Assembly (NCBI GenBank): GCA_910588855.1
Contig: CAJUSR010000026.1
Coordinates: forward strand, 1 to 54,519
Length of the DNA stretch: 54,519 nucleotides
Origin: an uncultured Kineothrix sp.
GTDB lineage: Bacteria > Bacillota > Clostridia > Lachnospirales > Lachnospiraceae
Direction of reading: 5' to 3'
The position numbers and the translations under genes were made by a program. The notes below the pieces were generated by a model. The model ran no database searches, was not told the DNA's origin, and saw nothing but the letters and a program-made list of their open reading frames with translations. Shown here piece after piece: positions 22,514 to 31,769 of the stretch (the first letter of the stretch is position 1; every line of letters starts with the position of its first letter).

Positions 22514-24862
22514 TTACTGTTTCCTGTTTATTTTCATCGTCAAAGCAATCCTCTTCTTCGCCGTATCCACGGAAATCACCTGAACATCTACAACATCCCC
22601 TACGCTCACCGCCTCCAAAGGATGTTTGATGAACCTGTCCGTAATTTGGGAAATATGGACTAGTCCGTCCTGATGGACTCCGATATCCACAAAAGCGCCG
22701 AAATCTATGACATTGCGCACCGTCCCTTTCAGTATCATGCCCGGTTTCAAGTCTTTCATTTCCAACACGTCGCTTCTTAAAATGGGTGCCGGCATATCTT
22801 CTCTTGGATCTCTCGCAGGCTTTTCCAGTTCTTTCAGGATATCCGTCAGGGTGATTTCCCCAATTCCCAATTCCGATGCTATTTTCTTTTTATCTTTTAT
22901 TTTCCTTTCCAATGTGCTTACGGTTGTCACACCTTCTTCTTTTTTAGAAGAAGCAGATGCATTCCCTTCCCCCGTTTCCAAAGCCATATTGCCCATTGCC
23001 GCCGCCAGCGCCTTCCCCATAGCAGTTCCCGTATTCCGTATCACTACTTTATTCTGCTTCTTTTCCTGCTTTGGAGCCGTCTTTTTCACTTTGCCTTTCT
23101 CCGATGCCGCTTTTTTCTGGGCAGCTTTTACATCTTCCATCGTAAGCCCCATTTTATCCAAAAGCTTCAACGTGGCTTCGTAAGACTCCGGGTGGACGCT
23201 GGTTGCATCCAGCGGGTTTTCCCCTTCCAGAATACGCAAAAATCCTGCACACTGCTCAAAGGCTTTCGGACCCAGCTTGGCTACCTTCAAAAGCTGTTTC
23301 CTGCTTGTAAAGCGTCCGTTATTTTCCCTGTAGTCTACAATGTTTTTGGCTATCGTTTTTGTGATGCCGGAAATGTATTCTAACAGCGACGCAGATGCGG
23401 TATTTAAGTCAACGCCCACCTTATTCACGCAATCTTCCACTACACCGCTTAAAGTCTCGCTCAATTTCTTCTGGTTCATATCATGCTGGTATTGACCCAC
23501 ACCGATTGATTTTGGGTCAATTTTTACCAGTTCTGCCAAAGGATCCTGCAATCTTCTCGCAATAGACGCAGCGCTTCTTTGCCCCACATCGAAGTTGGGG
23601 AACTCTTCCGTTGCCAGCTTGCTCGCCGAATAAACGGAAGCTCCCGCTTCATTCACAATGACATACTGCACTGGCACATCCAGCTCTTTAATCAAATCTA
23701 CTATGACTTGTTCGGATTCCCGGGATGCCGTGCCGTTTCCTACGGAAATCAAAGAAATACCGTATTTTTTAATTAATTTTTTCAGCTCTGTCTTGGCTTC
23801 CGTTACTCTATTTTGGGGTGCCGTCGGGAAAATAACTTTGGTGTCCAATACTTTCCCCGTCGCATCCACTACCGCCAATTTGCAGCCTGTACGGAAGGCC
23901 GGATCCCAGCCAAGCACTACTTTCCCTGCAATCGGAGGCTGCATCAATAGCTGTTCCAAATTTTTCCCAAATACCGAAATCGCGCCGTCTTCCGCCTTTT
24001 CCGTCATTTCGTTGCGGATTTCCCTTTCAATAGCCGGGGCAATCAGGCGGTGGTAACTATCATCGATCACCGCCGTCAAAACAGGGGCTGTAACCTCATT
24101 ATCGGATGTAATCACTTTCTTTTCCAAAAAACGGAGGATTCTTTCCTCCGGCGCCACGATTTTTACCGTCAGGACTTTTTCGCTTTCCCCACGGTTTAAA
24201 GCAAGTATCCTATGGCCTGCCGCTTTTTTAACCGGCTCTTCATAATTATAGTACATTTCATATACGCTTTCGGCTTTATCATCCTTTGCCGTGCTAACCA
24301 CCATACCTTCTTCCATTGTAATGTTCCGGATATAGATACGGTAGTCCGCTTCATCGGAAATGCTCTCTGCAATAATGTCCTTTGCGCCCTGAATCGCTTC
24401 TGCTGCTGTTTTTACTTCTTTTTCTTCATTGATATATTTGGCTGCCTCTTCTTCCAAAGGGCACTTGGCATCCTGCGCCAATATCCATTCCGCCAATCCA
24501 TCCAATCCCTTTTCTTTGGCCACGCTCGCCCTTGTCTTACGTTTTGGCCGGTATGGGCGGTACAAATCTTCTACAACTACAAGTGTTTCCGCCGAAAGAA
24601 TCTTTTCTTTCAGCTCGTCCGTCAGCTTTCCCTGTTCTTCTATGCTTCCGATAACCTGTTCCTTCTTTTCTTCCAGATTGCGCAAATAAACAAGCCTCTC
24701 GTACAAATTACGAAGCGCCTCGTCATTTAGCGAACCTGTTGCCTCCTTACGGTATCTGGAAATAAAAGGAATCGTATTTCCTTCATCAATCAATTTGACA
24801 GCAGCTTCTATCTGCCATTTCTGTACTGCAAGTTCCTGACTTAATTTTAATATAATATCCAT
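22514..24862 (-). CDS. tex: Tex family RNA-binding transcription accessory protein
   Basis: The 782-residue protein has the Tex plan: N-terminal helical region (PFISRYRKEATGSLNDEALR), a YqgF-like RNase H fold (about 320-430, VVLGWDPAFRTGCKLAVVD), two helix-hairpin-helix units (about 480-560) and a C-terminal S1 domain (about 705-780, GTVRNVIDFGAFVDIGVHQDG). Between HhH and S1 there is a lysine- and alanine-rich insertion (about 590-660) that is not typical and is probably disordered. Tex binds nucleic acid and influences transcription and decay. The putative defence cassette lies immediately downstream. Confidence 0.95.
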   Translation of the reverse strand: MDIILKLSQELAVQKWQIEAAVKLIDEGNTIPFISRYRKEATGSLNDEALRNLYERLVYLRNLEEKKEQVIGSIEEQGKLTDELKEKILSAETLVVVEDLYRPYRPKRKTRASVAKEKGLDGLAEWILAQDAKCPLEEEAAKYINEEKEVKTAAEAIQGAKDIIAESISDEADYRIYIRNITMEEGMVVSTAKDDKAESVYEMYYNYEEPVKKAAGHRILALNRGESEKVLTVKIVAPEERILRFLEKKVITSDNEVTAPVLTAVIDDSYHRLIAPAIEREIRNEMTEKAEDGAISVFGKNLEQLLMQPPIAGKVVLGWDPAFRTGCKLAVVDATGKVLDTKVIFPTAPQNRVTEAKTELKKLIKKYGISLISVGNGTASRESEQVIVDLIKELDVPVQYVIVNEAGASVYSASKLATEEFPNFDVGQRSAASIARRLQDPLAELVKIDPKSIGVGQYQHDMNQKKLSETLSGVVEDCVNKVGVDLNTASASLLEYISGITKTIAKNIVDYRENNGRFTSRKQLLKVAKLGPKAFEQCAGFLRILEGENPLDATSVHPESYEATLKLLDKMGLTMEDVKAAQKKAASEKGKVKKTAPKQEKKQNKVVIRNTGTAMGKALAAAMGNMALETGEGNASASSKKEEGVTTVSTLERKIKDKKKIASELGIGEITLTDILKELEKPARDPREDMPAPILRSDVLEMKDLKPGMILKGTVRNVIDFGAFVDIGVHQDGLVHISQITDRFIKHPLEAVSVGDVVDVQVISVDTAKKRIALTMKINRKQ

Positions 24863-25014
24863 AATTTACCTCATTTCTATGTTCCTATTCAATATCCTAT
24901 ATGAAAACTATCCAATTTTCAAGATTGTATTATGAGTTATTAAGTGTTACAATGAAAATGTATATTTTAGGGAATTATATTTTCAGAACGTGAAAAACTG
25001 GAATGGAGAAAATC

Positions 25015-25500
25015 ATGGATTTTAATAATAATGGCACTCAAAACAATCCAAATCAAAACCCCTATAACGCGAACCGTCCTATGGGAAATTCCCCGTATGG
25101 CTATCGATATTCCCCTCCGTATATTATGCCGGGGCAGAAACTTGCCAATGCCGCTATGGTGCTTGGCATTATTTCCATTTTATCCACTATTTTAATGACG
25201 ATTTATATCCCTTTGATTTTGGGGAGCATTGCGATTATCCTTGCGATTCTATCGAAAGGCTCAAAATCCCGTATGGCAGGGCAGGCCATGACCGGGCTTA
25301 TCTGCGGTGCAGGAGGCCTTGTCATGAATCTGGGCATCCTCATTACCACTCTTTCGTTTATCTTTTCCCATCCGGAAATTTTGCAGGATGCCGCACGGAC
25401 GTATGATGCCCAATTCGAGCAGATTTACGGGGAATCCACGGAAGATGTTCTGGGACAATCTATTGAAGATATGATTAACGAAACTTTTGGTTTTGAATAA
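25015..25500 (+). CDS. Small membrane protein, DUF4190-like
   Basis: ATG 25015 (MDFNNNG) has GGAG 6 bp upstream and is preferred to the ATG at 25003. The 161-residue product has an Asn/Pro/Tyr-rich cytoplasmic-looking head (about 1-42), then two long hydrophobic segments (about 46-90 and 98-120) with MVLGIISI and LICGAGGLVMNLGIL, as in DUF4190 and similar bacterial membrane proteins, and an acidic C-terminal tail. No catalytic motif is visible. It is first in a run of three plus-strand genes, 28 bp before the SprA-like gene. Confidence 0.7.
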   Translation: MDFNNNGTQNNPNQNPYNANRPMGNSPYGYRYSPPYIMPGQKLANAAMVLGIISILSTILMTIYIPLILGSIAIILAILSKGSKSRMAGQAMTGLICGAGGLVMNLGILITTLSFIFSHPEILQDAARTYDAQFEQIYGESTEDVLGQSIEDMINETFGFE

Positions 25501-25528
25501 TGTAATGTGAGAAAGGTATGGTGGCTTT

Positions 25529-26026
25529 ATGAGTACAATCAGTCCAATCAGTAATTTTGCCAATTATAGCAGCCCTGTCGGCAACGCTTCCGGCAACAAT
25601 GCAGAAGATTCTAAAGTGACAATGAACCCGGGCGAATCCAATGTAAAATCCCCCGGAAGGAAATCTTCCCCCGCAGAATGCGAAACTTGCAAAAACAGGA
25701 AATATCAGGACGGATCCGATGAAATGGTATCTTTTAAAGCGGCTACTCATATTTCCCCCCAATCCGCCGCATCTGCAGTCCGTTCCCATGAGCAGGAACA
25801 TGTTTCCAACGCTTATAAAAAAGCGGCTACGAATAATGGAGAAGTCCTCTCCGCCAATGTATCCATCCATACTGCGGTATGCCCAGAATGCGGACGGAGC
25901 TATGTATCCGGTGGAACTACTACAACACAGATTAAATATTACAACGAAGATAATCCTTACCAAAAGGATTTGAAAACTGCCGATTCCATAAAATATCAGG
26001 GAATGAACGTTGACATGGCAGTGTAA
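25529..26026 (+). CDS. SprA-related putative metalloprotease
   Basis: The 165-residue product carries CETCKNRKYQDGS (about 51-63) and the gluzincin-like motif HEQEH (about 87-91), then CPECGRSYVSGG. This set matches the SprA-related family (PF12118), which I recall as putative zinc metalloproteases of unknown substrate. The two CxxC pairs may hold a second zinc. The N-terminal 50 residues are Ser/Asn/Pro-rich and look disordered. It is encoded between two membrane proteins and may be co-transcribed with them. Confidence 0.8.
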   Translation: MSTISPISNFANYSSPVGNASGNNAEDSKVTMNPGESNVKSPGRKSSPAECETCKNRKYQDGSDEMVSFKAATHISPQSAASAVRSHEQEHVSNAYKKAATNNGEVLSANVSIHTAVCPECGRSYVSGGTTTTQIKYYNEDNPYQKDLKTADSIKYQGMNVDMAV

Positions 26027-26056
26027 AAAGATTTTTTGAATGGGAGACTTGAATCT

Positions 26057-27124
26057 ATGAATACCTTTAAATCCTCCGCCGAACTGAAAGGCATCTCCAA
26101 AGACCAGTTGTTCGGCCATTACGGTACAATGGTAGGCGCTTTACTTCTCATGGGGCTTGCCGCTTTATTAATCACATATATCCCTTCTATGTTAATCACT
26201 GCGCAAACCATCCCGGAGCTTATCATTTACTATTTGATTAGCTTTATCGTCAGTCTGCTGGTTGGTATTCTGGCATCCGGTGAAGCATATCTCTATCTAA
26301 AGCTTATTTGTGGGCAGCCTGTTTTCGCCGGGGATATATTTTATGGTTTCAAGGCTCATCCCGATAAAGCAATCCTCCTGCAGTTTGTACTTTCTTTAAC
26401 AACCTATATTGGTTCAGCACCTATGATGATTTTTTATTACCTTTATTTGACTACCGCCCGTACCTCTTACCTATTGTTTATGTCCATTTTCTGCGTTATC
26501 GGTATGGCGGTTATCTGCATCATTAACCTGATGCTTTCGCAAGTTTTCTTTTTATTACAGGACTTCCCGCAATATTCTGCCAAAGAGCTGCTTAAAATGA
26601 GCTGCCGGATTATGAAGGGACACAAAGGCCGGCTGTTTTATATTTCCGTCAGCTTCCTCCCCCTCTATATACTAGGCACCTTCTCCTTCTGCATCGCCTT
26701 TTTATGGCTGATACCTTACACAAATACGGTTATGGCCAATTTTTATATGGATTTGATGAAAAACCGGAACAGGATACAAAAACAGAACCAAACGGTAATG
26801 CAGGAAAATATGACAATGCAAAGAAATGCGGATGTGCAGGACAATTCGGCTATTCAAGGAAATGTGGACGTACAGGACAATTCGACCATTCAGTGGAATA
26901 TAGACGTACAGGGGAATACGGTAATCCAAGGAAATGAAGGCATACAGGGAGATATGGCAGTTCAAGAAAATGCGGTCATACAGGGCGTGGCTTTGGCTTC
27001 TGAAAATTCAGCCATTCAAAAAGAAAATTTAGAACCTAGTGTATCTCTGCAAGATAAAGCTACGGTCACCGAAGGCTCTGTTGCACAGGAAGATACATCC
27101 ATAGAAGAATCAAAGGAACATTAG
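26057..27124 (+). CDS. DUF975 family integral membrane protein with hexapeptide-repeat tail
   Basis: ATG 26057 (MNTFKSSAELK) follows GGGAG at 10 bp; the longer frame begins at a TTG at 26036. Residues 1-225 form a DUF975 body with about six hydrophobic helices and the family start (a Lys/Leu-rich segment before GHYGTMVGALLLMG). From about residue 240 to 310 the protein turns into an irregular six-residue repeat of the form x-V/I-Q-x-N-x (for example DVQDNS, AIQGNV, VIQGNE), followed by a Glu/Ser-rich end. Hexad repeats with a hydrophobic residue at the second position recall left-handed beta-helix repeats. This tail is unusual for DUF975. The function is unknown. Confidence 0.78.
   Translation: MNTFKSSAELKGISKDQLFGHYGTMVGALLLMGLAALLITYIPSMLITAQTIPELIIYYLISFIVSLLVGILASGEAYLYLKLICGQPVFAGDIFYGFKAHPDKAILLQFVLSLTTYIGSAPMMIFYYLYLTTARTSYLLFMSIFCVIGMAVICIINLMLSQVFFLLQDFPQYSAKELLKMSCRIMKGHKGRLFYISVSFLPLYILGTFSFCIAFLWLIPYTNTVMANFYMDLMKNRNRIQKQNQTVMQENMTMQRNADVQDNSAIQGNVDVQDNSTIQWNIDVQGNTVIQGNEGIQGDMAVQENAVIQGVALASENSAIQKENLEPSVSLQDKATVTEGSVAQEDTSIEESKEH
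26774..26990 (+). repeat. 18-bp-periodic coding repeat in the DUF975 gene
   Basis: The DNA repeats with an 18-bp period (GACGTACAGGACAATTCG, GATGTGCAGGACAATTCG and variants), giving about ten x-V/I-Q-x-N-x hexads. Alternation of near-identical units points to expansion by slippage. Confidence 0.7.
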
Positions 27125-27215
27125 CAAAAAAGTGCCCATCATAACACACGCTTGTACTGGAATGGCTGCATCAGCAGCCATTTTTCTTTTGCTCATAACA
27201 ATATATCTCCTCTGT

Positions 27216-27345
27216 ACGGGGCTGTGTAATCGAGTAAGGAAACGACCTTTTTCCCTACACGCCGCGCGACCCCTGCGACCCCTACGCCGCGTAGCGGGTT
27301 ATTTCCTCTGCTCGCAGCAGCGACATGCTCCCCCTCCGCCGCAGT
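27216..27345. repeat. Dispersed GC-rich repeat family R1, divergent copy
   Basis: CGGGGCTGTGTAATCGAGTA, CCCTACACGCCGCGCGACCC and GCGTAGCGGGTTATTTCCTCTG recall the copies at 33865-33955, 43282-43360 and 48381-48470. Its end leads into CCGCCGCAGTGCGATAATTGC, which is shared with 7103-7123. Confidence 0.55.
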
Positions 27346-27389
27346 GCGATAATTGCTTTTTACCATATGGGAAATTCGGAGAACTTTCC

Positions 27390-27637
27390 TATATGGATTC
27401 GGGTGTCAAAAGGTCTTCCTGACAGTGCCGCTTGGCAGATAGCACAAAAGAATATTGTGCAAGTGGCTTTTGTACGATGGAGAGGAGACTCTAAAATCGT
27501 GGAAGCCAATGCTGAACACGATTTTCGCCTTAAGAGGCTCATCGGAATGCTCCGTACAACAAAACGCGCACAATATTCTTTTGTGCTATCTGCCAAGCGG
27601 CACTGTCAGGAAGACCTTTTGACATCCGAATCCTATA
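27390..27637. repeat. Long palindromic intergenic element, copy B (core inverted)
   Basis: Nearly perfect 72-bp arms start TATATGGATTCGGGTGTCAA and end TTGACATCCGAATCCTATA. The central stem AAAATCGTG/CACGATTTT (27493-27525) encloses GAAGCCAATGCTGAA, the exact reverse complement of the loop in copy A, while the left flank CCGCCGCAGTGCGATAATTG and the CCATATGG hairpin keep the same direction in both. It lies between the DUF975 gene and prfB. Confidence 0.85.
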
Positions 27638-27639
27638 AG

Positions 27640-27678
27640 GTAAGAAACAGCATTGCCATATCATAATGGCAATGCTGT
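27640..27678 (-). terminator. Terminator of prfB
   Basis: ACAGCATTGCCAT (27647-27659) pairs perfectly with ATGGCAATGCTGT (27666-27678); on the minus strand the stem is followed by TTTCTTAC. It lies 16 bp beyond the prfB stop. Confidence 0.75.
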
Positions 27679-27693
27679 CATGCAAAACTATTT

Positions 27694-28819
27694 TTATTCT
27701 TCCACCGCTCTCCCACCAACACTCATCCATTTCAGATAAGCATTAATAAACAGGTCTAATCCGCCGTCCAGTACGGCATCCGCATTGCCGGACTCCTCTC
27801 CTGTCCTGTGGTCTTTCACCATCGTATATGGCTGCAGTACATAAGAACGTATCTGGTTCCCCCACCCGATTTCCTTTACTTCCCCGCGAATATCGGAAAG
27901 CTTCTCCGCATTTTCTTCCTGCTTCAAAAGGTAAAGCTTCGCCTTTAACATCTGCATCGCCTTATCTTTATTTTGGAACTGGGAGCGCTCGTTTTGGCAC
28001 TGCACTACAATTCCGGTAGGCAAATGGGTAATTCTTATGGCCGATGAGGTTTTGTTAATATGCTGTCCTCCCGCGCCGCTGCTTCGGTACGTATCAATGC
28101 GCAAATCATCATCGTTTATGTCCACATCCATGTCTTCTTCTATATCCGGCATAACATCCAAAGAAACAAAGGAGGTCTGCCGTTTCCCCTGTGCATTGAA
28201 AGGAGAAATACGTACCAGCCGGTGTACCCCTTTCTCCGATTTTAAATAGCCGTACGCATTCACACCGTTTACCTGAAAAGTCACCGACTTGATGCCCGCT
28301 TCCTCACCGTCCAGATAATCCAGCACTTCCACAGAAAAGCCTTTGCGTTCCGCCCATCTCGTATACATCCGGTAAAGCATACCGCACCAGTCGCAGCTTT
28401 CGGTTCCGCCTGCACCCGCATTCAGCTTAAGGATTGCATTATCCTTATCATATTCCCCGGACAATAGAGTACGGATACGGATATCCTCAAAAGTCGCAAT
28501 AAATGTATCCAACTCGGAGCGTATGTCCGCAACCATTTCCGCGTCATCCTCTTCGTAGCTCATTTCGATTAAATCCCCGATATCCTCATATTGGCGTTCC
28601 AATCCTTGGATGGTATCCACCGTATCCTTAAGGTTTTTCAGTTCTTTCATCTTCTGGTTGGAAACTTCAGGGTCATCCCAAAAACCGGGGGCTTCCATTT
28701 CCCTTTCCAGTTCTTCCACACGCCTTGACTTATTTGCTAAGTCAAAGTGAATCCCTCACTTCCGCAAGCGGACTTTCATATGTCTGCAATTCTGTTTTCA
28801 TCTGATCCAATTCTACCAC
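27694..28819 (-). CDS. prfB: Peptide chain release factor 2 (programmed +1 frameshift)
   Basis: RF2 recognises UGA and UAA. The main frame (27694-28744) carries the tripeptide anticodon region (SPF in RISPFNAQGKRQ context) and the catalytic GGQ in SSGAGGQHINKTSS. The real start lies upstream in another frame: a GTG at 28819 with a GGTGA site encodes 25 residues ending DSL, then an in-frame TGA as codon 26 in the context CTT TGA C. A +1 shift at CTTTGAC joins it to DLANKSRR and the main frame, as in the classical autoregulated prfB. The protein is then about 374 residues, normal for RF2. It follows secA by about 45 bp on the same strand. Confidence 0.96.
28735..28757 (-). promoter_or_regulatory. 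prfB recoding site
   Basis: Minus strand reads AGGGATTCACTTTGACTTAGC: an internal Shine-Dalgarno-like AGGGA just before the slippery CTT, then in-frame TGA followed by C, the poor-termination context used by RF2 to measure its own level. Confidence 0.95.
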
Positions 28820-28863
28820 TTAACGTTCACCACACTTTCTATATATTCTATCCGGGCCGCTTT

Positions 28864-31428
28864 CTATTTCCTTCCGCAGCACTGTTTATATTTTTTCCCG
28901 CTTCCACAAGGGCAAGGGTCATTGGGATATACTTTCTCCGTTTCCCTCTTCACCGGCCCTTTGGGAAGGGAATCATCCTTATTCGTTCCTGTTACTTTCG
29001 CGACCTGTTCCCTCTCTACCTTCTGTTCAATGCGGACATGGAACAGCAAGCGCACCGTCTCTTCTTTTATATTCTGGGTCATCTCGTCAAACATTTCATA
29101 ACCATTAAGCTTATATTCCACCAAAGGGTCTCTCTGGCCGTAAGCCTGCAGCCCTACGCCCTGGCGGAGCTGGTCCATGTCGTCGATATGATCCATCCAT
29201 TTACGGTCGATAACCTTTAAAAGGATAACTCTTTCGATTTCACGCATCGCTTCCGGATTAGGAAATTCCGCTTCTTTCGTTTCATACAATTTTATTGCTT
29301 CTTCTTTCAGCTGCTGCTTTAAGCTGTTTTTCTTCGGCTTCAATACCCTTCCTGTATTCACCGGACGGATAGGTATGGTAGGCAATAGCAGGGCATTCAG
29401 TTCGGAAAAATCCCAATCATCAATATCAGCCTCATCGCTGATGCTGATATCTACCGCATTTTCCGCAATATCCGTAACCATCTTGAAAATGGAATCCCTC
29501 ATGCTCTCGCCGCTTAATACTTGTCTTCTTTCTTCGTAAATAATTTCCCTCTGCTCGTTCATCACCTGGTCATATTCCAACAAGTTTTTTCGGATTCCGA
29601 AGTTGTTGTTCTCTATCTTCTTCTGCGCCGATTCAATCGCTTTTGTCAATGATTTATGCTCAATTTCCTGATTTTCCGGAATGCCCAATGTATTAAACAT
29701 GCCAATCAGACGCTCAGAACCGAACAGACGCATCAAATCATCCTGCAGCGATATATAGAATTTGGACTCCCCGGGGTCTCCCTGCCGCCCGCTTCGCCCG
29801 CGCAGCTGATTATCAATACGTCTCGATTCATGGCGCTCCGTACCGATAATCTTCAGCCCTCCGGCTGCCCGCGCATCATCATCCAGCTTAATATCCGTAC
29901 CACGCCCTGCCATATTGGTAGCGATAGTCACTGCCCCATGCACACCGGCATCGGCAACTATCTCCGCCTCCAGCTCATGGAACTTCGCATTCAATACTTT
30001 ATGCGGTACACCGTTTTTCGTCAATAAGCGGCTGATTTCCTCCGAAGCCTCAATGGTAATCGTACCTACCAGTACCGGCTGCCCTTTCGCATGGGCTTCC
30101 TTTACCGCTTCTACAATAGCATACAGCTTTTCCTTTTTCGTCTTATAAACCGCATCCTGCAAATCTTTTCTTATTACGGGCTTATTGGTAGGAATCTCAA
30201 TAACATCCATTCCATAAATATCACGAAATTCCTTCTCTTCCGTCAATGCCGTACCTGTCATACCCGCTTTTTTATCGAATTTATTAAAAAAGTTCTGGAA
30301 AGTGATGGTAGCCAACGTTTTGCTCTCCCTCTTCACCTTCACATGCTCTTTTGCCTCTATCGCCTGGTGAAGCCCATCCGAGTAGCGCCGCCCCGGCATG
30401 ATGCGCCCTGTAAACTCATCCACAATCAAAACCTGCTCATCCTTCACCACATAGTCCTGATCCCGGAACATTAAGTTATGGGCCCTTAAAGCCAGGTTAA
30501 TATTATGCTGTATTTCCAAATTTTCCGGATCGGCCAGATTTTCAATCTGGAAGAAACGTTCCACCTTAGACACGCCTTCCGCCGTCAGGTTAACGATTTT
30601 ATCCTTTTCATTCACGATAAAATCACCGGTTTCTTCCCGTTCCACACCCATAATGGCATCCATCTTGGTAAGGGCTTCCATATCTGCCCCTCGTTTTAAC
30701 TGTCTGGCCAAAACGTCGCAAGCTTCATACAGCTTCGTGGATTTCCCGCTCTGCCCTGAAATAATAAGGGGTGTCCTTGCCTCGTCCACAAGCACCGAAT
30801 CGACTTCGTCGATAATCGCATAGTGCAGCTCGCGGAGTACAAGCAGCTCCTTATAAATCACCATATTATCCCTTAAGTAATCAAAGCCAAGTTCATTGTT
30901 CGTAACATAGGTGATATCGCAGTTGTACTGCTCTCTCCTCTCATCGGACTTCATATCGTTCAGCACTACGCCAACCTTTAGCCCAAGAAACTCATGCACC
31001 TGCCCCATCCACTCCGCATCACGCTTTGCCAGATAGTCGTTAACCGTTACAACATGTACGCCTCTTCCTTCCAACGCATTCAAATATGCTGGAAGTGTAG
31101 AAACAAGCGTCTTCCCTTCCCCGGTCTTCATCTCGGCAATGCGCCCTTGGTGGAGGATAATGCCGCCAATCAACTGTACGCGGTAATGCTCCATATTCAG
31201 CACACGCCTGGCCGCCTCTCTTACGGTCGCATATGCTTCCGGCAGAAGGTCATCCAACGTCTCCCCATCCTGAAGGCGTTTTTTATACTCTTTTGTTTTT
31301 TCCCTTAACTGCTCGTCCGTCAGTTGGAGCATAGAAGGCCTTAAAGACTCGATTTTATCCACCATACCGGCAATCCTCTTCAATTCCCTCTCGCTATGAG
31401 TTCCAAAAACCTTATTTACAATATTCAT
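28864..31428 (-). CDS. secA: Protein translocase ATPase SecA
   Basis: SecA drives preproteins through SecYEG. Residues 101-107 are Walker A KTGEGKT, the DEVDSVLVDEARTPLI Walker B region and the helicase-like MAGRGTDIKL motif follow, and the C-terminal zinc/SecB-type tail CPCGSGKKYKQCC is intact. The frame extends to a TTG at 31434, but ATG 31428 is 7 bp from AGGAG, giving 854 residues. The gene is upstream of prfB, the common order in Firmicutes. The 31435-31668 region upstream is AT-rich and shows no certain promoter. Confidence 0.97.
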   Translation of the reverse strand: MNIVNKVFGTHSERELKRIAGMVDKIESLRPSMLQLTDEQLREKTKEYKKRLQDGETLDDLLPEAYATVREAARRVLNMEHYRVQLIGGIILHQGRIAEMKTGEGKTLVSTLPAYLNALEGRGVHVVTVNDYLAKRDAEWMGQVHEFLGLKVGVVLNDMKSDERREQYNCDITYVTNNELGFDYLRDNMVIYKELLVLRELHYAIIDEVDSVLVDEARTPLIISGQSGKSTKLYEACDVLARQLKRGADMEALTKMDAIMGVEREETGDFIVNEKDKIVNLTAEGVSKVERFFQIENLADPENLEIQHNINLALRAHNLMFRDQDYVVKDEQVLIVDEFTGRIMPGRRYSDGLHQAIEAKEHVKVKRESKTLATITFQNFFNKFDKKAGMTGTALTEEKEFRDIYGMDVIEIPTNKPVIRKDLQDAVYKTKKEKLYAIVEAVKEAHAKGQPVLVGTITIEASEEISRLLTKNGVPHKVLNAKFHELEAEIVADAGVHGAVTIATNMAGRGTDIKLDDDARAAGGLKIIGTERHESRRIDNQLRGRSGRQGDPGESKFYISLQDDLMRLFGSERLIGMFNTLGIPENQEIEHKSLTKAIESAQKKIENNNFGIRKNLLEYDQVMNEQREIIYEERRQVLSGESMRDSIFKMVTDIAENAVDISISDEADIDDWDFSELNALLLPTIPIRPVNTGRVLKPKKNSLKQQLKEEAIKLYETKEAEFPNPEAMREIERVILLKVIDRKWMDHIDDMDQLRQGVGLQAYGQRDPLVEYKLNGYEMFDEMTQNIKEETVRLLFHVRIEQKVEREQVAKVTGTNKDDSLPKGPVKRETEKVYPNDPCPCGSGKKYKQCCGRK

Positions 31429-31668
31429 CGTCAAACTCCTATGTCATCCATCGACTTCATTATCCGGCAGCGCCGTCATCTTGCCTTTTCCTTTATCATG
31501 GCAATCATGCACAAAAACTACATGCGTGCCGCCTTTTCAACATAAAATTCCGCTATTTACAAAAAACCACTGTTTATTTTAACAGATTTGCTGGTGATAT
31601 TCAACCTTTGTACGCCAAGGAATTTAAGAAGTTGGTATGATTTCCGTGAAAATAGGCTCCCTCTGCCC

Positions 31669-31697
31669 TTGACCTTAAATATAAGAAGTGTTATTAT
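31669..31697 (+). promoter_or_regulatory. Promoter of ptb-buk
   Basis: TTGACC (31669-31674), 17-bp spacer and TATTAT (31692-31697) lie about 70 bp before the ptb start codon. Confidence 0.8.
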
Positions 31698-31769
31698 TTT
31701 AACGATTAGATAAATCGTGCCCTATTAGTAAGGTAATAATCAAAAATTTTAAGTACGAGGTGCAGACAA

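Noticed and set aside
25475..26119. 214-residue minus-strand frame
   Set aside because: Antisense to the SprA-like gene, whose cysteine and HEQEH motifs are clear; the reverse frame has no recognisable domain.
27132..27730. Frames of 63-113 residues over copy B
   Set aside because: Same reason: translations of the palindrome arms, no ribosome-binding sites, no conserved start.
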